A stretch of 64,000 bases of DNA from Bin87 sp965220105 (GCA_965220105.1 OZ244811.1:310001-374000), one strand, 5' to 3'; shown: positions 37,206 through 46,591, counted from the stretch's first letter. The notes: a model not told the origin generated them from the letters alone. Translations and numbers: made by a program.

Positions 37206-38551
37206 TACAAACCCCCGATGAAACGCCCGGGATTTAGCGTGCCCCTGGGGTCGAATTCCGCTTTGAGCCGCCGCATTACATTCATCCCCGATGGCTCGGG
37301 CCACCAAACCTCCAGTTGTCGTTTGATTGACGCAGGGCACCGTTCGATTACGGTCGACCCGCCCGATAATGCCACAATTTCCTGGACTTTTGCCAGAGCT
37401 TGTGCCATCCGGTTGTCGTTCGACTCTACCTCGCAATCCCACCATAGCAACCTGCCGCCGCCGAACCCAACGTCGGCCACCACTCCCGGAGCAGGCAGAG
37501 CGGTGTCGAACACCGAACCGAGCGCCACCAAGTCGGCCAACGAGGACGGGGGAGCGTTAATCCGCATCGAGATTGTCGGCGCAATATCAGGCCCGGCGGG
37601 CAGGTCGGTAATGGCTTGGATCAATCGATTGGCATCGTCGTCGTACGCTGTGCAGATGGATGCCGAGATATCTCCCCAAAGCCGCGCAGTGTCTTGCCAG
37701 CGCCGGCGTACCGACGACGGGCGACCCCCTATCATCGCGACCACCACGAATGGCGCATCAGGTGTGGATTCCACAGATTCCACCCGACCAGCCGCCGTCC
37801 GATTCAGGATGTGCAGGCCCAGGGGGGCGTAATGCTGGCGTTGGAGTTCCTGTGATGCTGCCACCGCTGCATCGGCATCGGCAAAGGTCGCCGTGACCGT
37901 CGCCCAATCCGCCGACGCCGGCGCCAGCTTGAAAGTGGCTTCAGTGATGACCGCCAGCGTGCCCAGAGAACCGGCGTACACCCGATTCAGGTCGTAGCCG
38001 GTGACGTTCTTCACGACCTTGCCGCCGGCGTTGGTCGAAACGCCCCGGGCGTCAACGACGCCGACGCCAATAAGCCAGTCCCGGGGCAGACCGTAGTTAC
38101 CGCGGAGCGGGCCGCTGATACCAGTCGCCAGCGTGCCGCCAATCGTCGCCCGCGCTGCCAGCGGCGCCGCGATGGGAACGTGTTTGCCCTCCGGCGCCAG
38201 TATGGAATGCAGCTGCGCGATGGTCATGCCGGCTTCAACTGTAACGGTTAGATCGGCGGGCTGGAAGTCCACCAACCGGTTGAGACCGCCCAGGTCCAGA
38301 GCTATCCCCGGTTTGGCGGGGGGGTTGCCCAGTTCAAGCTGGGTGCGCCCGGCAACCGGATAGACTACGGCGCCGGTCCGGTCAGCCCAGCTCAAGATCG
38401 CCGCCACGCCATCCCGGTGGGTCGGGCGGGCCACGGCAACCGGTGTCATATCCCCGATCCGATATGATGCCAGTTCGCCGGCGTCAGCCAAGGCGTTCGA
38501 CCCGATCAGGTCGGCCAATTGGGTGGTGGCAGGAATGGAAGCGGTAGACAT
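37205..38551 (-). CDS. glcE: Glycolate oxidase FAD-binding subunit GlcE
   Basis: 448-residue PCMH-type FAD domain protein. Landmarks: VVYPVAGRTQLELGNPP, TVEAGMTIAQLHSILAPEG, ATIGGTLATGISGPLRGNYG, GGKVVKNVTGYDLNRVYAGS and LGTLAVITEATFKL. GlcE is the shorter FAD subunit of the glycolate dehydrogenase complex. It has normal length but a longer C-terminal half than E. coli GlcE (350). Stop overlaps the glcF start; glcD lies 121 nt upstream. Confidence 0.92.
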   Translation of the reverse strand: MSTASIPATTQLADLIGSNALADAGELASYRIGDMTPVAVARPTHRDGVAAILSWADRTGAVVYPVAGRTQLELGNPPAKPGIALDLGGLNRLVDFQPADLTVTVEAGMTIAQLHSILAPEGKHVPIAAPLAARATIGGTLATGISGPLRGNYGLPRDWLIGVGVVDARGVSTNAGGKVVKNVTGYDLNRVYAGSLGTLAVITEATFKLAPASADWATVTATFADADAAVAASQELQRQHYAPLGLHILNRTAAGRVESVESTPDAPFVVVAMIGGRPSSVRRRWQDTARLWGDISASICTAYDDDANRLIQAITDLPAGPDIAPTISMRINAPPSSLADLVALGSVFDTALPAPGVVADVGFGGGRLLWWDCEVESNDNRMAQALAKVQEIVALSGGSTVIERCPASIKRQLEVWWPEPSGMNVMRRLKAEFDPRGTLNPGRFIGGL

Positions 38552-38672
38552 AAGGACCCGGAGTAGCTGACGGTTTAGTGGGTGGCGGCCAAGCCGATAC
38601 CGTCGGAATTGCTCGCGACCTTCCGGTCAAAGCGTCGACGGCGGGATGGGCGCGGCGGCGAGAATGGGCCGT

Positions 38673-40106
38673 TCAGGCAAACATCCCGGCGGTGTGTCTG
38701 GCCGGATGAGGGGCCGGATCGTAGTACGATCCGTCGGGGAAGATTTTGCCCGGATTCAGGCGGTTGTCCGGCGCGAATGCGTTCCTGACCTGCTGCATCG
38801 CCACCATGTCCTCGTTGGAGTAAATGAGGGGCATGTATTCCTTTTTCTCCAGACCGATGCCGTGCTCCCCGCTGAGCGTACCACCCAGCGCCGCGCATTC
38901 TGCCATCAGTTCAGCGGCGGCGGCCATGGCCTTTTCCATCACTCCGGGCTCGCGGGCGTCAAAGAGCATGCAGGGGTGCAGGTTGCCGTCGCCGGCGTGG
39001 AAGACGTTGGCGATGGTGATGCCGTAGTGCTCGCTCACCTCGGTGACCTTCCGCAACATCCGGGTCAGGCGGGTACGCGGGACGACGCCGTCCACCAGGT
39101 AATAGTTGGGAGCGATCGTGCCGAAGGCGCCGAAGGCGGTTTTGCGGCCCACCCACAACCGCTCGCGCTCGTCGTCGGCCTGGGCGATACGGACGTCGGC
39201 GGCGCCGGTGTCCCACAACGCGGATTCTACCTCGGCGCTGAGTTCGTCGACTTCTTCGTGCAGGCCTTCGAGCTCTATGAGTAGAACCGCCCCGGCGTCG
39301 TTGGGGTAGCCGGCGTCGGTTACGTTCTGCACCGCCTTGATGCTCAACGCGTCAATCATCTCCAGGGCCGCCGGTATGATGCCGTGGCCGATGATGGCCG
39401 ACACGGCGGTGCAGGCGGAGTCGATGTCGCTGAAAATACCCAGGAAGGTCCGCACCGATTCGGGAACGGGCAGCAACCGCACCAGGATCTTGGTGGCGAT
39501 CCCGAAGGTCCCCTCGGAGCCAACGAACGCGCCCCGCAAGTCATACCCAACGGATTCCCGGGCCAGACCGCCCAGTTGCACCACCTCGCCGTCTTCGAGG
39601 ATGACCTCCATGCCGATAACGTGATTGGTGGTGGTGCCGTAGGCCAGACAGTGGGGGCCGCCGGCGTTTTCGGCGATATTCCCCCCCAGGCTGCACGCCC
39701 GCTGGCTCGATGGGTCGGGAGCGTAGCGCAGGCCAAATTTGCGCGCGTGATTATCCAGGTCAAGATTGACCACGCCGGGCTCCACCAGGGCGGTGCGGTT
39801 AACCGTGTCCACGTCCAGGATGCGGTCCATCCTGGGGAAGGCAATCTGCAAACCGTCCGGCGGTGTAATCGCCCCGCCGCTCAGTCCGGTGCCGCTGCCC
39901 CGTCCCACCACGGGGACGCCGGCGGCGTAGGCCAGGGCGATTACTTTGCTGGCCTGTTCAGTGTTGGCCGGCAGCGCCACCGCCCGTGGCATCGAGCGGT
40001 CGACGGAACCGTCGTACTCGTAGACCAGCAGGTCTTCCGGGTGAACGATTACGTAGTCGTTCCCGACGACGGCCTGGAGCTGGGCGATGAGGTCGGTAGC
40101 GGACAA
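38673..40106 (-). CDS. glcD: Glycolate oxidase subunit GlcD (FAD-linked)
   Basis: 477-residue flavoprotein: VPVVGRGSGTGLSGGAITPP, ALVEPGVVNLDLDNHARKFG, CSLGGNIAENAGGPHCLAYG, FGIATKILVRLLPVPES and the C-terminal GGTLSGEHGIGLEKKEYMPL with catalytic His/Glu. This is the catalytic subunit oxidising glycolate to glyoxylate; D-lactate dehydrogenases of the same family cannot be excluded. Starts at TTG 40104-40106, six nt after the NHL gene stop, on the same strand. Together with glcE and glcF it completes the complex. Confidence 0.92.
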   Translation of the reverse strand: MSATDLIAQLQAVVGNDYVIVHPEDLLVYEYDGSVDRSMPRAVALPANTEQASKVIALAYAAGVPVVGRGSGTGLSGGAITPPDGLQIAFPRMDRILDVDTVNRTALVEPGVVNLDLDNHARKFGLRYAPDPSSQRACSLGGNIAENAGGPHCLAYGTTTNHVIGMEVILEDGEVVQLGGLARESVGYDLRGAFVGSEGTFGIATKILVRLLPVPESVRTFLGIFSDIDSACTAVSAIIGHGIIPAALEMIDALSIKAVQNVTDAGYPNDAGAVLLIELEGLHEEVDELSAEVESALWDTGAADVRIAQADDERERLWVGRKTAFGAFGTIAPNYYLVDGVVPRTRLTRMLRKVTEVSEHYGITIANVFHAGDGNLHPCMLFDAREPGVMEKAMAAAAELMAECAALGGTLSGEHGIGLEKKEYMPLIYSNEDMVAMQQVRNAFAPDNRLNPGKIFPDGSYYDPAPHPARHTAGMFA

Positions 40107-40112
40107 GGGAGG

Positions 40113-41147
40113 TCAGTCTTTCCGGCGCTGGTAAATCTGGATGCGGTGCCGGTTGGCCTCCACCACGAACAGCCGCTCCTCGGCATCCAACCGCACCGAT
40201 ACCGGCCCCCAGAAGTAGGGTTCGATCTGCGAAGAGATCAGGTACGGCGTGTCGTAATGGGGCGGGAGCTCCGGAACGAGGTTTGCCATGTTGCGGGTGT
40301 TACTTTCGTCCGGGTTCACCGACATGAAGTCTTGCGCCCACTTGGACAGAGTGGCCTGCCCGCGCAGGGACTGGACGAATTCGCCGTAGGAGTTGAACAA
40401 CTGGATGCGTTCGTTGCCCCAGTCGGACACGTAGACATAACCATCTGAGTCGATGCAGACTCCGGAGGGGCGGCTCAACTGGCCTGCTCCGGCGCCGGAT
40501 GTGCCAATCGTGGCGACGTACTGGCCGTCACGGGTGAAACGCTGTATGCGGTCGTTGCGCCAGTCGGCGACGTAGACGTGGCCGTCGTTGTCGAGGCCGA
40601 CGCCCCAGGGCATATTGAACTGGCCCGGCCCGTCGCCGGCCTCACCCCACATTCCAATGGACTCACCGTCGGTGTTGAATCGTTGCACCCGGTTGTTGCG
40701 CTGTTCGACCACGTAGATGGTGTCCTCGCCGCAGATGGCGATGCCGCCGGGAGCGTTCATCTGGCCTGGGTCGGTTCCCAGTTCTCCCCATTGTTTGATG
40801 AAATTGCCGTCAAGGTCGAAGACGGTAATCCGGTGCAGGTGCTCGTCGGTGACGTAGACACGCTGTTGGCTATCCAGGGCCATGGCGATGGGCAGGATCC
40901 ATTGACCCTCGCCCCGTCCGGTGCCCTTGCTGAATTCGCCCAGGTAGTCCTCGTCAAAGGACATGATGCCGACGCGCATCAGGGCCTGTCGGGCGCTGTC
41001 GCAGTGATTCAGCACCAGGATTCGCCCGTCGGCGGTGAAGGCGCAGTCGTACGGGTTGATGAAACCGCGGCCGCTCTGGTTGGTGGTGAGGCCGACGGTC
41101 TTGATGTATTCAATTGGTCCAGCGCCAACTGCTGTGGAGGTAGTCAC
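40113..41147 (-). CDS. NHL-repeat beta-propeller protein
   Basis: 344-residue protein with about six NHL repeats. Clear copies: QWILPIAMALDSQQRVYVTD, GQMNAPGGIAICGEDTIYVV, GQFNMPWGVGLDNDGHVYVA and GQLSRPSGVCIDSDGYVYVS, each followed by N-R/D-R-I/V-Q-x-F. No signal peptide. Function unknown; NHL propellers bind ligands or proteins or act as peptidylglycine lyases. Directly upstream of glcD with 6-nt spacing, so it is in the same transcript as glycolate oxidase, and downstream of the DUF1800 gene. A 10-bp hairpin (41209-41236) separates it from that gene. Confidence 0.86.
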   Translation of the reverse strand: MTTSTAVGAGPIEYIKTVGLTTNQSGRGFINPYDCAFTADGRILVLNHCDSARQALMRVGIMSFDEDYLGEFSKGTGRGEGQWILPIAMALDSQQRVYVTDEHLHRITVFDLDGNFIKQWGELGTDPGQMNAPGGIAICGEDTIYVVEQRNNRVQRFNTDGESIGMWGEAGDGPGQFNMPWGVGLDNDGHVYVADWRNDRIQRFTRDGQYVATIGTSGAGAGQLSRPSGVCIDSDGYVYVSDWGNERIQLFNSYGEFVQSLRGQATLSKWAQDFMSVNPDESNTRNMANLVPELPPHYDTPYLISSQIEPYFWGPVSVRLDAEERLFVVEANRHRIQIYQRRKD

Positions 41148-41208
41148 GATGTAGTCTCCTCAGTTACCAGCCGGGGAACGGCGTGTTTTATTTAGGGACG
41201 TTGCTAGC

Positions 41209-41236
41209 AATCCGCCCGACGATTGCCGGGCGGATT
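41209..41236. terminator. Hairpin downstream of the DUF1800 gene
   Basis: Perfect 10-bp stem AATCCGCCCG / CGGGCGGATT with an 8-nt loop. No T-tract on the minus strand, so it may stabilise or partially terminate rather than end the transcript. Confidence 0.5.
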
Positions 41237-41259
41237 TCGATGCAGCTTGCGTACGCCCA

Positions 41260-42675
41260 CTAGGCCATCTGGTATTCCCTGGTGGCCGTGAGCAGGCGCA
41301 GGAGGTTGGCGATGCGTTGTTCGTCAGCCTCGGTGCGGTTCCCGGAGCGCAGGTCGGCTTCGCCCTGTTGGGCGGCGAACTCCTGCAGCGACGTGCGAGT
41401 GGCGTCAGCGAGTTGCAGGGGGCCGATGAGGTCGACGCAACCGTCGACCTGCTCTTCAGGAGAAAGCGGCCCGTCAACCCGGTCGGCCAGGCGGTCGATG
41501 ATGGCCTTCACGCCAGGATTGCCGGGGTTACCCAGTTCCTTGCCAACGAAGTTGACCCGTTCAACCAGCGCGCCGCTGTCAATCCACTCAGCCCCTTCGT
41601 GCCAGCCCTCAACGCTGGGCGGCTGGAAGATGCCCTGGCCCATGTAGACGGTATGGCGGGCCAGCTGGTCGGCGCCGAAGGTGGGTTCTTTGTAGGTGCC
41701 GGCCATCCGAACGGCTCCCACCACCAGCTCCACCGGACCCTTGACCCGGGCAAACCGAGACTCCTCGGACTGGAAGTAGTCGGAGTTGAGCAGTGTCCGC
41801 AGCACAGCCCGCATTTCGTAGTTGGAGTCGAAGTAAGTCTGCATCATGTCGGCGATGACCGCTTCGCCGGCCTCGTCCACGGCGTCGGCGGCGAAGAACT
41901 GGAACAACCTGGTGCTGATGAACCGGGCCGTGGCTTCCTGCTGCACGATGATGTCGATGATGTCCTCACCGTTGAAGTTGCCGGTGTGACCCAGGAAGGT
42001 CTTCTCGCCATCGTCGTGGTCGTATTCCCGGTAATTGAAGTGCCAGGCGATGCGGCTGTAGGGCCAGATGGAATCTCGGCTGGCGCGGGTGGACATATAC
42101 TCGGCGTTGCCGAGGGTCCATCCGGTAAACGCGCGGGCGCATTCCTTGATGTCGTCCTCGGTGTAGTTGCCGACGCCCATGGAGAACAGCTCCAGCAGCT
42201 CGCGCCCGTAGTTCTCGTTAATGTCGCCTTTGTGGTTGTCGTGGTTGTCCAGCCAGATAATCATGGCGGGATCCCTGGATAACTCGACGAGCATGGTGCG
42301 GAAATCACCCAGGGCGTGGCGCCGGAAGGTCTCGATCTGATTCATCATGGCGCGGGCCTGATTGAGCTTGGAATAGCCCGTGGCAAAGAGGCCGTGCCAG
42401 AACAGGGTCATTTTCTCTTCCAGCGGGTTCCGGGTGGTGACCATGCGGTACATCCAATAAGCGCCGGCGCTGTTCAACTCGCGCATCTCGGCCATATCGG
42501 AATGGAACCGCCGGATGAGGTCGTCGGGCATCGCGTCGGCGTCACCCGGGTTGAGCAGGTCCTCAACGACGTTCTCATAACCGCGTTCTAGCAGCCGTTC
42601 CAGCTCATCACGGTTGGCGCCAAAACCGGCCCGGCGCATCAGGTGAGCCGTCAAGGCAATGTCGGCACTACTCAT
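41260..42675 (-). CDS. DUF1800 family protein
   Basis: 471-residue DUF1800 protein. Family motifs: LTAHLMRRAGFGANRDELE at the start, KMTLFWHGLFATGYSKLNQA, IDNHDNHKGDINENYGRELL with ELFSMGVGNYTEDDIKECAR, FTGWTL and FQPPSVEGWHEGAEWIDSGA. No function is established for the family; it nearly always pairs with DUF1501 proteins, as here. The DUF1501 gene lies 51 nt upstream. No signal peptide is visible at the N-terminus. Confidence 0.92.
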   Translation of the reverse strand: MSSADIALTAHLMRRAGFGANRDELERLLERGYENVVEDLLNPGDADAMPDDLIRRFHSDMAEMRELNSAGAYWMYRMVTTRNPLEEKMTLFWHGLFATGYSKLNQARAMMNQIETFRRHALGDFRTMLVELSRDPAMIIWLDNHDNHKGDINENYGRELLELFSMGVGNYTEDDIKECARAFTGWTLGNAEYMSTRASRDSIWPYSRIAWHFNYREYDHDDGEKTFLGHTGNFNGEDIIDIIVQQEATARFISTRLFQFFAADAVDEAGEAVIADMMQTYFDSNYEMRAVLRTLLNSDYFQSEESRFARVKGPVELVVGAVRMAGTYKEPTFGADQLARHTVYMGQGIFQPPSVEGWHEGAEWIDSGALVERVNFVGKELGNPGNPGVKAIIDRLADRVDGPLSPEEQVDGCVDLIGPLQLADATRTSLQEFAAQQGEADLRSGNRTEADEQRIANLLRLLTATREYQMA

Positions 42676-42726
42676 GGTTGCCTCCGTATTGATTCTTGCA
42701 AGGTTTTAGACAGGCCAGCCGGGTTT

Positions 42727-43857
42727 CTACTTCCGCAGGAAATCCCACTGCTCGAACTGCCCGTTGACTACGTTGACCGGGTCGAGGCCCAGCCACTGAT
42801 CGGCGATGGTGGAGTAGGTGGAACGGAAGTCGTTGTTCCAGCGAAGGTCGCCATCCAGATGGTCTTCTTCGGCGAGGGACGGATACTGGCCATAGAAGCC
42901 GCCAGCAACCGGATTGCCGATGATGAAGGCGGTGCCGCCGGAGCCGTGGTCGGTTCCCGAGCCGTTGTCCCTGATGCGGCGACCGAACTCGGTCCACACC
43001 AGAACGATGGCGTCGTCACCGCGGCCGTGCTCTTCCAGGTCGGCCATGAAGTCACTAACGGCGCCGGACACCTGGGTCCAGAGGCCGGCGTGCACGTTGA
43101 TTTCATCGCCATGGGTGTCGAAGCTGCCGTGCTGGGTGTAGTAGATGCGGGTGCCCAGGTCGGCGCACATGACTTGCGCCACGTTCTTCAACGATTGAGA
43201 GATGGAATTGTCGGCGTACTCAATGGTGGAAGAGTAGCTCTCCGGGGCCGTTCGCAGGATGTCGGCGCCCTTGAGGGCGTCGCGACCGGTCTGGCCCAGG
43301 TAATCCATCACCGCATCCTGAACCGACCCGCCGTACATCTTGCCGAACGCGTCGAGGCACAGACCGCGGATGCGCTCTTCCTCCACGTCGGGGAAGAGGC
43401 CGTAGGTCTCCAGGTTGCCCACGGAGGCTACCGGCACGCCGGATGCGCCCATGGAGCGGGGCAACCCGCGGCCAAAGTTGACTCCGGTGATGACGTTCTG
43501 GCCGCGGGGATCCAGGTCGCGGATGACGCGGCCCAACCAGCCTTCGGTGGCAATCTTTTCCGGTTCGCAGGTGTGCCAGATGTCCATGCTGCGGAAGTGC
43601 GAGCGGGTGGGGTTGGGGTAGCCGATGCCGTTGACGATGGCAACCTTCCCCTCGTCCCACAGCGCCTTGATGGGCGCCATCTTGGGGTTGAAGGCCAGTT
43701 GGTCATTAATGGGAATCACCTGTTCGGTGGGGATCCCGACGTTCGGGCGGAAGTCATAGTAGTGACCGTCGGCATAGGGAATTACCGTATTCAACGGGTC
43801 ATTGGCGCCGGTCAACTGAATCACCACCAGAGACCGATTTTTGTTGGTGGTCGTCAT
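42727..43857 (-). CDS. DUF1501 family protein
   Basis: 376-residue DUF1501 (sulfatase-like fold) protein: SLVVIQLTGANDPLNTVIPY, FRSMDIWHTCEPEKIATEGW, IVLVWTEFGRRIRDNGSGTD and HGSGGTAFIIGNPVAGG. In most bacteria these proteins carry a twin-arginine signal; here the start (MTTTNKNRSLVVIQL) lacks it, so the protein may stay in the cytoplasm or the start may be incomplete. First gene of the minus-strand run DUF1501-DUF1800-NHL-glcDEF. A strong promoter lies about 90 nt upstream. Confidence 0.92.
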   Translation of the reverse strand: MTTTNKNRSLVVIQLTGANDPLNTVIPYADGHYYDFRPNVGIPTEQVIPINDQLAFNPKMAPIKALWDEGKVAIVNGIGYPNPTRSHFRSMDIWHTCEPEKIATEGWLGRVIRDLDPRGQNVITGVNFGRGLPRSMGASGVPVASVGNLETYGLFPDVEEERIRGLCLDAFGKMYGGSVQDAVMDYLGQTGRDALKGADILRTAPESYSSTIEYADNSISQSLKNVAQVMCADLGTRIYYTQHGSFDTHGDEINVHAGLWTQVSGAVSDFMADLEEHGRGDDAIVLVWTEFGRRIRDNGSGTDHGSGGTAFIIGNPVAGGFYGQYPSLAEEDHLDGDLRWNNDFRSTYSTIADQWLGLDPVNVVNGQFEQWDFLRK

Positions 43858-43945
43858 GTGCGATACGCCTCCTCAGATGGCATAGCGCCGCATCGGATAG
43901 TCGAGAAACTCCGAGTTGCGGCTAACCAGAATTGCTGATGGTAGC

Positions 43946-43974
43946 AGTTTATGCGTAGCCGCTGCGTGTGTCAA
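43946..43974 (-). promoter_or_regulatory. Sigma-70 promoter for the DUF1501-DUF1800 operon
   Basis: On the minus strand TTGACA (43969-43974) and TAAACT (43946-43951) with a 17-nt spacer, upstream of the DUF1501 ATG. Perfect -35. Confidence 0.82.
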
Positions 43975-44026
43975 CGGAATTGGCGCCCGCGGCAGGGTCA
44001 TTCGATTGTCGGCAATGGCATTGGCG

Positions 44027-44175
44027 TCCTTCGACAGGCTCAGGATGAGCGAGTTTGCCACGTCGCTGCGCTCCTCGCCATGACAGGGGGTGAAGGCAGT
44101 CGTCTCCCCCTCTCCCTCGGGGAGAGGGGCCGGGGGTGAGGGCCGTACCCCTGTCGCTGCGCTCCTCGCAATCAC
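44027..44175. repeat. Cluster of dispersed intergenic repeats
   Basis: Four short elements in tandem: a TTCGACAGGCTCAGGATGAG type (44039-44058), CGTCGCTGCGCTCCTCGCCA (44061-44080), a palindromic TCTCCCTCGGGGAGAG core with GC-rich arms (44107-44142), and GTCGCTGCGCTCCTCGCAAT (44153-44172). These match common genomic intergenic repeats; the GAGGAGCG-AGCGACG element recurs at 56805-56913. They fill the 557-bp gap between the DUF1501 promoter and leuB. No gene is seen in them. Confidence 0.8.
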
Positions 44176-44219
44176 ATTAGGGTACAATCGAAAGTCCCTG
44201 ACTGAACGGGCACATAGGT

Positions 44220-44248
44220 TTGATACTGGGTGCGGGGTTGGTTATACT
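44220..44248 (+). promoter_or_regulatory. Sigma-70 promoter of leuB
   Basis: TTGATA (44220-44225) and TATACT (44243-44248) spaced by 17 nt, giving a leader of about 160 nt before leuB. I saw no T-box, leucine-codon leader peptide or terminator in that leader. Confidence 0.75.
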
Positions 44249-44414
44249 GCCCAACGCCCCGATTCGCTCGGTCGTCACTCATCGGACAACTCTCTAACCG
44301 AACAACTTTCAAACCGGACGACGCGCAATCGGGTTGCCCCACCATTTTGCGGAGGCCCGGTCATATCGGCGCTCCAGCAGCGGTCGGGTCCGGACGTGGG
44401 CAGGAGTTACGCAC

Positions 44415-45506
44415 ATGGACTTTAATATAGCCATATTGGGCGGCGACGGCATCGGTCCCGAGGTCACCACTGAAGGCGTCAAGACGCTGGAGGCGGTGGG
44501 CCGCGCTTTCGGGCACAATTTCGCGCTGGAGTACGGCGATGTGGGCGGCATCTCCATTGACCGCCACGGCGTCCCCCTGACCGACGGCGTGCGCGACCTG
44601 GCCACCGGCGCCGATGCCGTGCTGTTCGGAGCGGTGGGCGGCCCCAAGTGGGATGACCCTTCCGCGCCCACCCGTCCCGAGGACGGTTTGCTCGCTCTGC
44701 GCGCTCATCTGGGCGTGTTTGCCAACATTCGGCCAGTCAAGGTCTATCCGGAATTGACCGGGTCCAGCGTGCTCAAACCCCACGTTCTGGAGGGCGTGGA
44801 CATGGTGGTGGTGCGGGAGCTCACCGGCGGGTTGTACTATGCCCTGCCCAAAGGGCGCACCGAAACCCCCCAGGGCACGGTCGGCGTTGACACCATGCGC
44901 TACACCGAGTCGGAAATCGAGCGAGTACTGCGGGTCGGGTTTGAACTGGCTCGAGGGCGTCGTAAAAAACTCACGTCGGTAGACAAGGCCAACGTGCTGG
45001 AGACCTCGCGGCTTTGGCGCACGGTGGCCACGCGCCTGGCGGAAGAGTACCCCGACGTGGAGTTGGAGCATGCCCTGGTGGATGCGTGCGCCATGCAGCT
45101 GGTGCTCCGACCGTCTTCCTATGACGTTATCGTGGCCGAGAACACCTTTGGCGACATCCTTACCGACGAGGCGGCGATACTGGCGGCGTCCATGGGGTTG
45201 CTCCCTTCAGCCAGCCTTTCCGGTGTGCCCCAGGCCGGCCAACGCACGCCGGGGTTCTACGAACCGATCCACGGCACTGCTCCCGATATTGCGGGCCAGG
45301 GCATCGCCAACCCCTGCGGCTCCATCCTCAGCGCCGCCCTGATGCTGCGGTATTCGCTAGGCTTGACCGAGGAAGCATCGGCCATTGAGCGGGCGGTGCA
45401 GTCCGCGCTGGAACGGGGCTACCGCACCGCCGATATCGCCACCGCCGACGACACCGCAGTGGGTACGGTGGAGATGGGTGCGCTGATTACCCGCGCCATC
45501 GGCTAG
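44415..45506 (+). CDS. leuB: 3-isopropylmalate dehydrogenase
   Basis: 363-residue NAD-dependent decarboxylating dehydrogenase of leucine synthesis. Opens MDFNIAILGGDGIGPEVTTE; contains LFGAVGGPKWDD, NIRPVKVYPEL, TSVDKANVLETSRLW (catalytic Lys), VAENTFGDILTDEAAILAAS (metal Asp) and FYEPIHGTAPDIAGQGIANP (NAD-binding). ATG 44415 with CAGGAG 8 nt upstream. Other leu genes are not here. The cation exchanger gene follows by 17 nt. Normal length. Confidence 0.94.
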   Translation: MDFNIAILGGDGIGPEVTTEGVKTLEAVGRAFGHNFALEYGDVGGISIDRHGVPLTDGVRDLATGADAVLFGAVGGPKWDDPSAPTRPEDGLLALRAHLGVFANIRPVKVYPELTGSSVLKPHVLEGVDMVVVRELTGGLYYALPKGRTETPQGTVGVDTMRYTESEIERVLRVGFELARGRRKKLTSVDKANVLETSRLWRTVATRLAEEYPDVELEHALVDACAMQLVLRPSSYDVIVAENTFGDILTDEAAILAASMGLLPSASLSGVPQAGQRTPGFYEPIHGTAPDIAGQGIANPCGSILSAALMLRYSLGLTEEASAIERAVQSALERGYRTADIATADDTAVGTVEMGALITRAIG

Positions 45507-45523
45507 CGAACAGCGGAACGGCG

Positions 45524-46591
45524 ATGTTCAACCTGCTGGGCGAAGTCAGCCTGACCATCGCGATCCTGGTCTTTCTGGCCAGCGCGGTGGCGGTCATCCT
45601 GCTGGGAGTCCAGTTGGCCAAATACGGCGACGCTTTGGCTTCCCTAACCGGTTGGGGCCGGCTGTTCGTTGGCAGTATACTCGTCGCCCTGGCGACGTCG
45701 CTGCCCGAACTGTCCAATAACATTACCGCCGTCCGCATCGACAACCCGCAGTTGGCCCTGGGCAACGTGGTGGGCGCCAACATGGTCAACATGTTCACCA
45801 TGGCCATGGTGGCCCTGCTGTTCGGCGGACGACGTTTCCTGCAGCGGGTGGCTCCGGAGCAAGGCTACCTCATCGTGCTGGCCGCCATCCTAACCGGGTT
45901 GGCGGTGTTATTCGCCGGCGTCCAAATGGGTATCAACGTCTGGCAAATCGGCCTGTCCTCGATGATCTTGCTGGTCGTATACGTCATCGGGATGCGGATT
46001 GTTTACCAGCGTCGCCCGGCGGAAAGCGCGGGAGAGGGGGAGAATGATCCGGGCATATCGTTGAGCCGAGCCTGGCTGATGTTCGGCCTGGTGTCCCTCG
46101 GAGTCATCATCGCCGGTGTATTCCTGGCGCAGAGCGTGGACCGGGTTGCCGACCTGACCGGCATATCTTCCGGTGTCCTGGGGATACTGGCGGTATCCAT
46201 CGTTACCACCATGCCGGAGGCATCGGCAACGGTGGCCGCAGCCCGCATGGGCGCCGCTGATTTAGGTGTGGCGGGGCTCTACGGCAGTTGCGTTTTCAAC
46301 GTCACTATCCTGTCCTTCGCCGACCCCTTCTTCCGCAAGGGTATAGTGCTCAACTTCCCGGAGCCGGAGCATTTCGTGGCCGGCATCTTCGCGGTGGTGT
46401 TGATATTGTGGGGCGGCGCGCTGCTATGGGGACGCAACCGGTGGCCCCAATCGGTAATCGTTCCGGGATTGGTGATAATGGCCGCCGCCTACCTGGTGGG
46501 GGCGGTGTGGGTGGCGTTGTTGGGCGCTCCCGAGGGTGAAACTTCCGCCGGCGCAGTGGCCCGGTTCGCCTACTCGTTGTTAGGGGCGTAG
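45524..46591 (+). CDS. Calcium/sodium:cation antiporter family (CaCA) membrane protein
   Basis: 355-residue membrane protein with about ten hydrophobic segments. The two alpha repeats of the Na+/Ca2+ exchanger superfamily are visible: VALATSLPELSNNITAV with GNVVGANMVNMFTMAMV, and VSIVTTMPEASATVAAARMG with GLYGSCVFNVTIL. The acidic residues in TSLPE and TTMPE coordinate the cation. YrbG-like length. Role likely cation export. Co-oriented 17 nt after leuB. Confidence 0.9.
   Translation: MFNLLGEVSLTIAILVFLASAVAVILLGVQLAKYGDALASLTGWGRLFVGSILVALATSLPELSNNITAVRIDNPQLALGNVVGANMVNMFTMAMVALLFGGRRFLQRVAPEQGYLIVLAAILTGLAVLFAGVQMGINVWQIGLSSMILLVVYVIGMRIVYQRRPAESAGEGENDPGISLSRAWLMFGLVSLGVIIAGVFLAQSVDRVADLTGISSGVLGILAVSIVTTMPEASATVAAARMGAADLGVAGLYGSCVFNVTILSFADPFFRKGIVLNFPEPEHFVAGIFAVVLILWGGALLWGRNRWPQSVIVPGLVIMAAAYLVGAVWVALLGAPEGETSAGAVARFAYSLLGA

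Noticed and set aside
44249..44414. T-box or leucine leader peptide before leuB
   Set aside because: No T-box sequence, no run of Leu codons in a short frame and no terminator.
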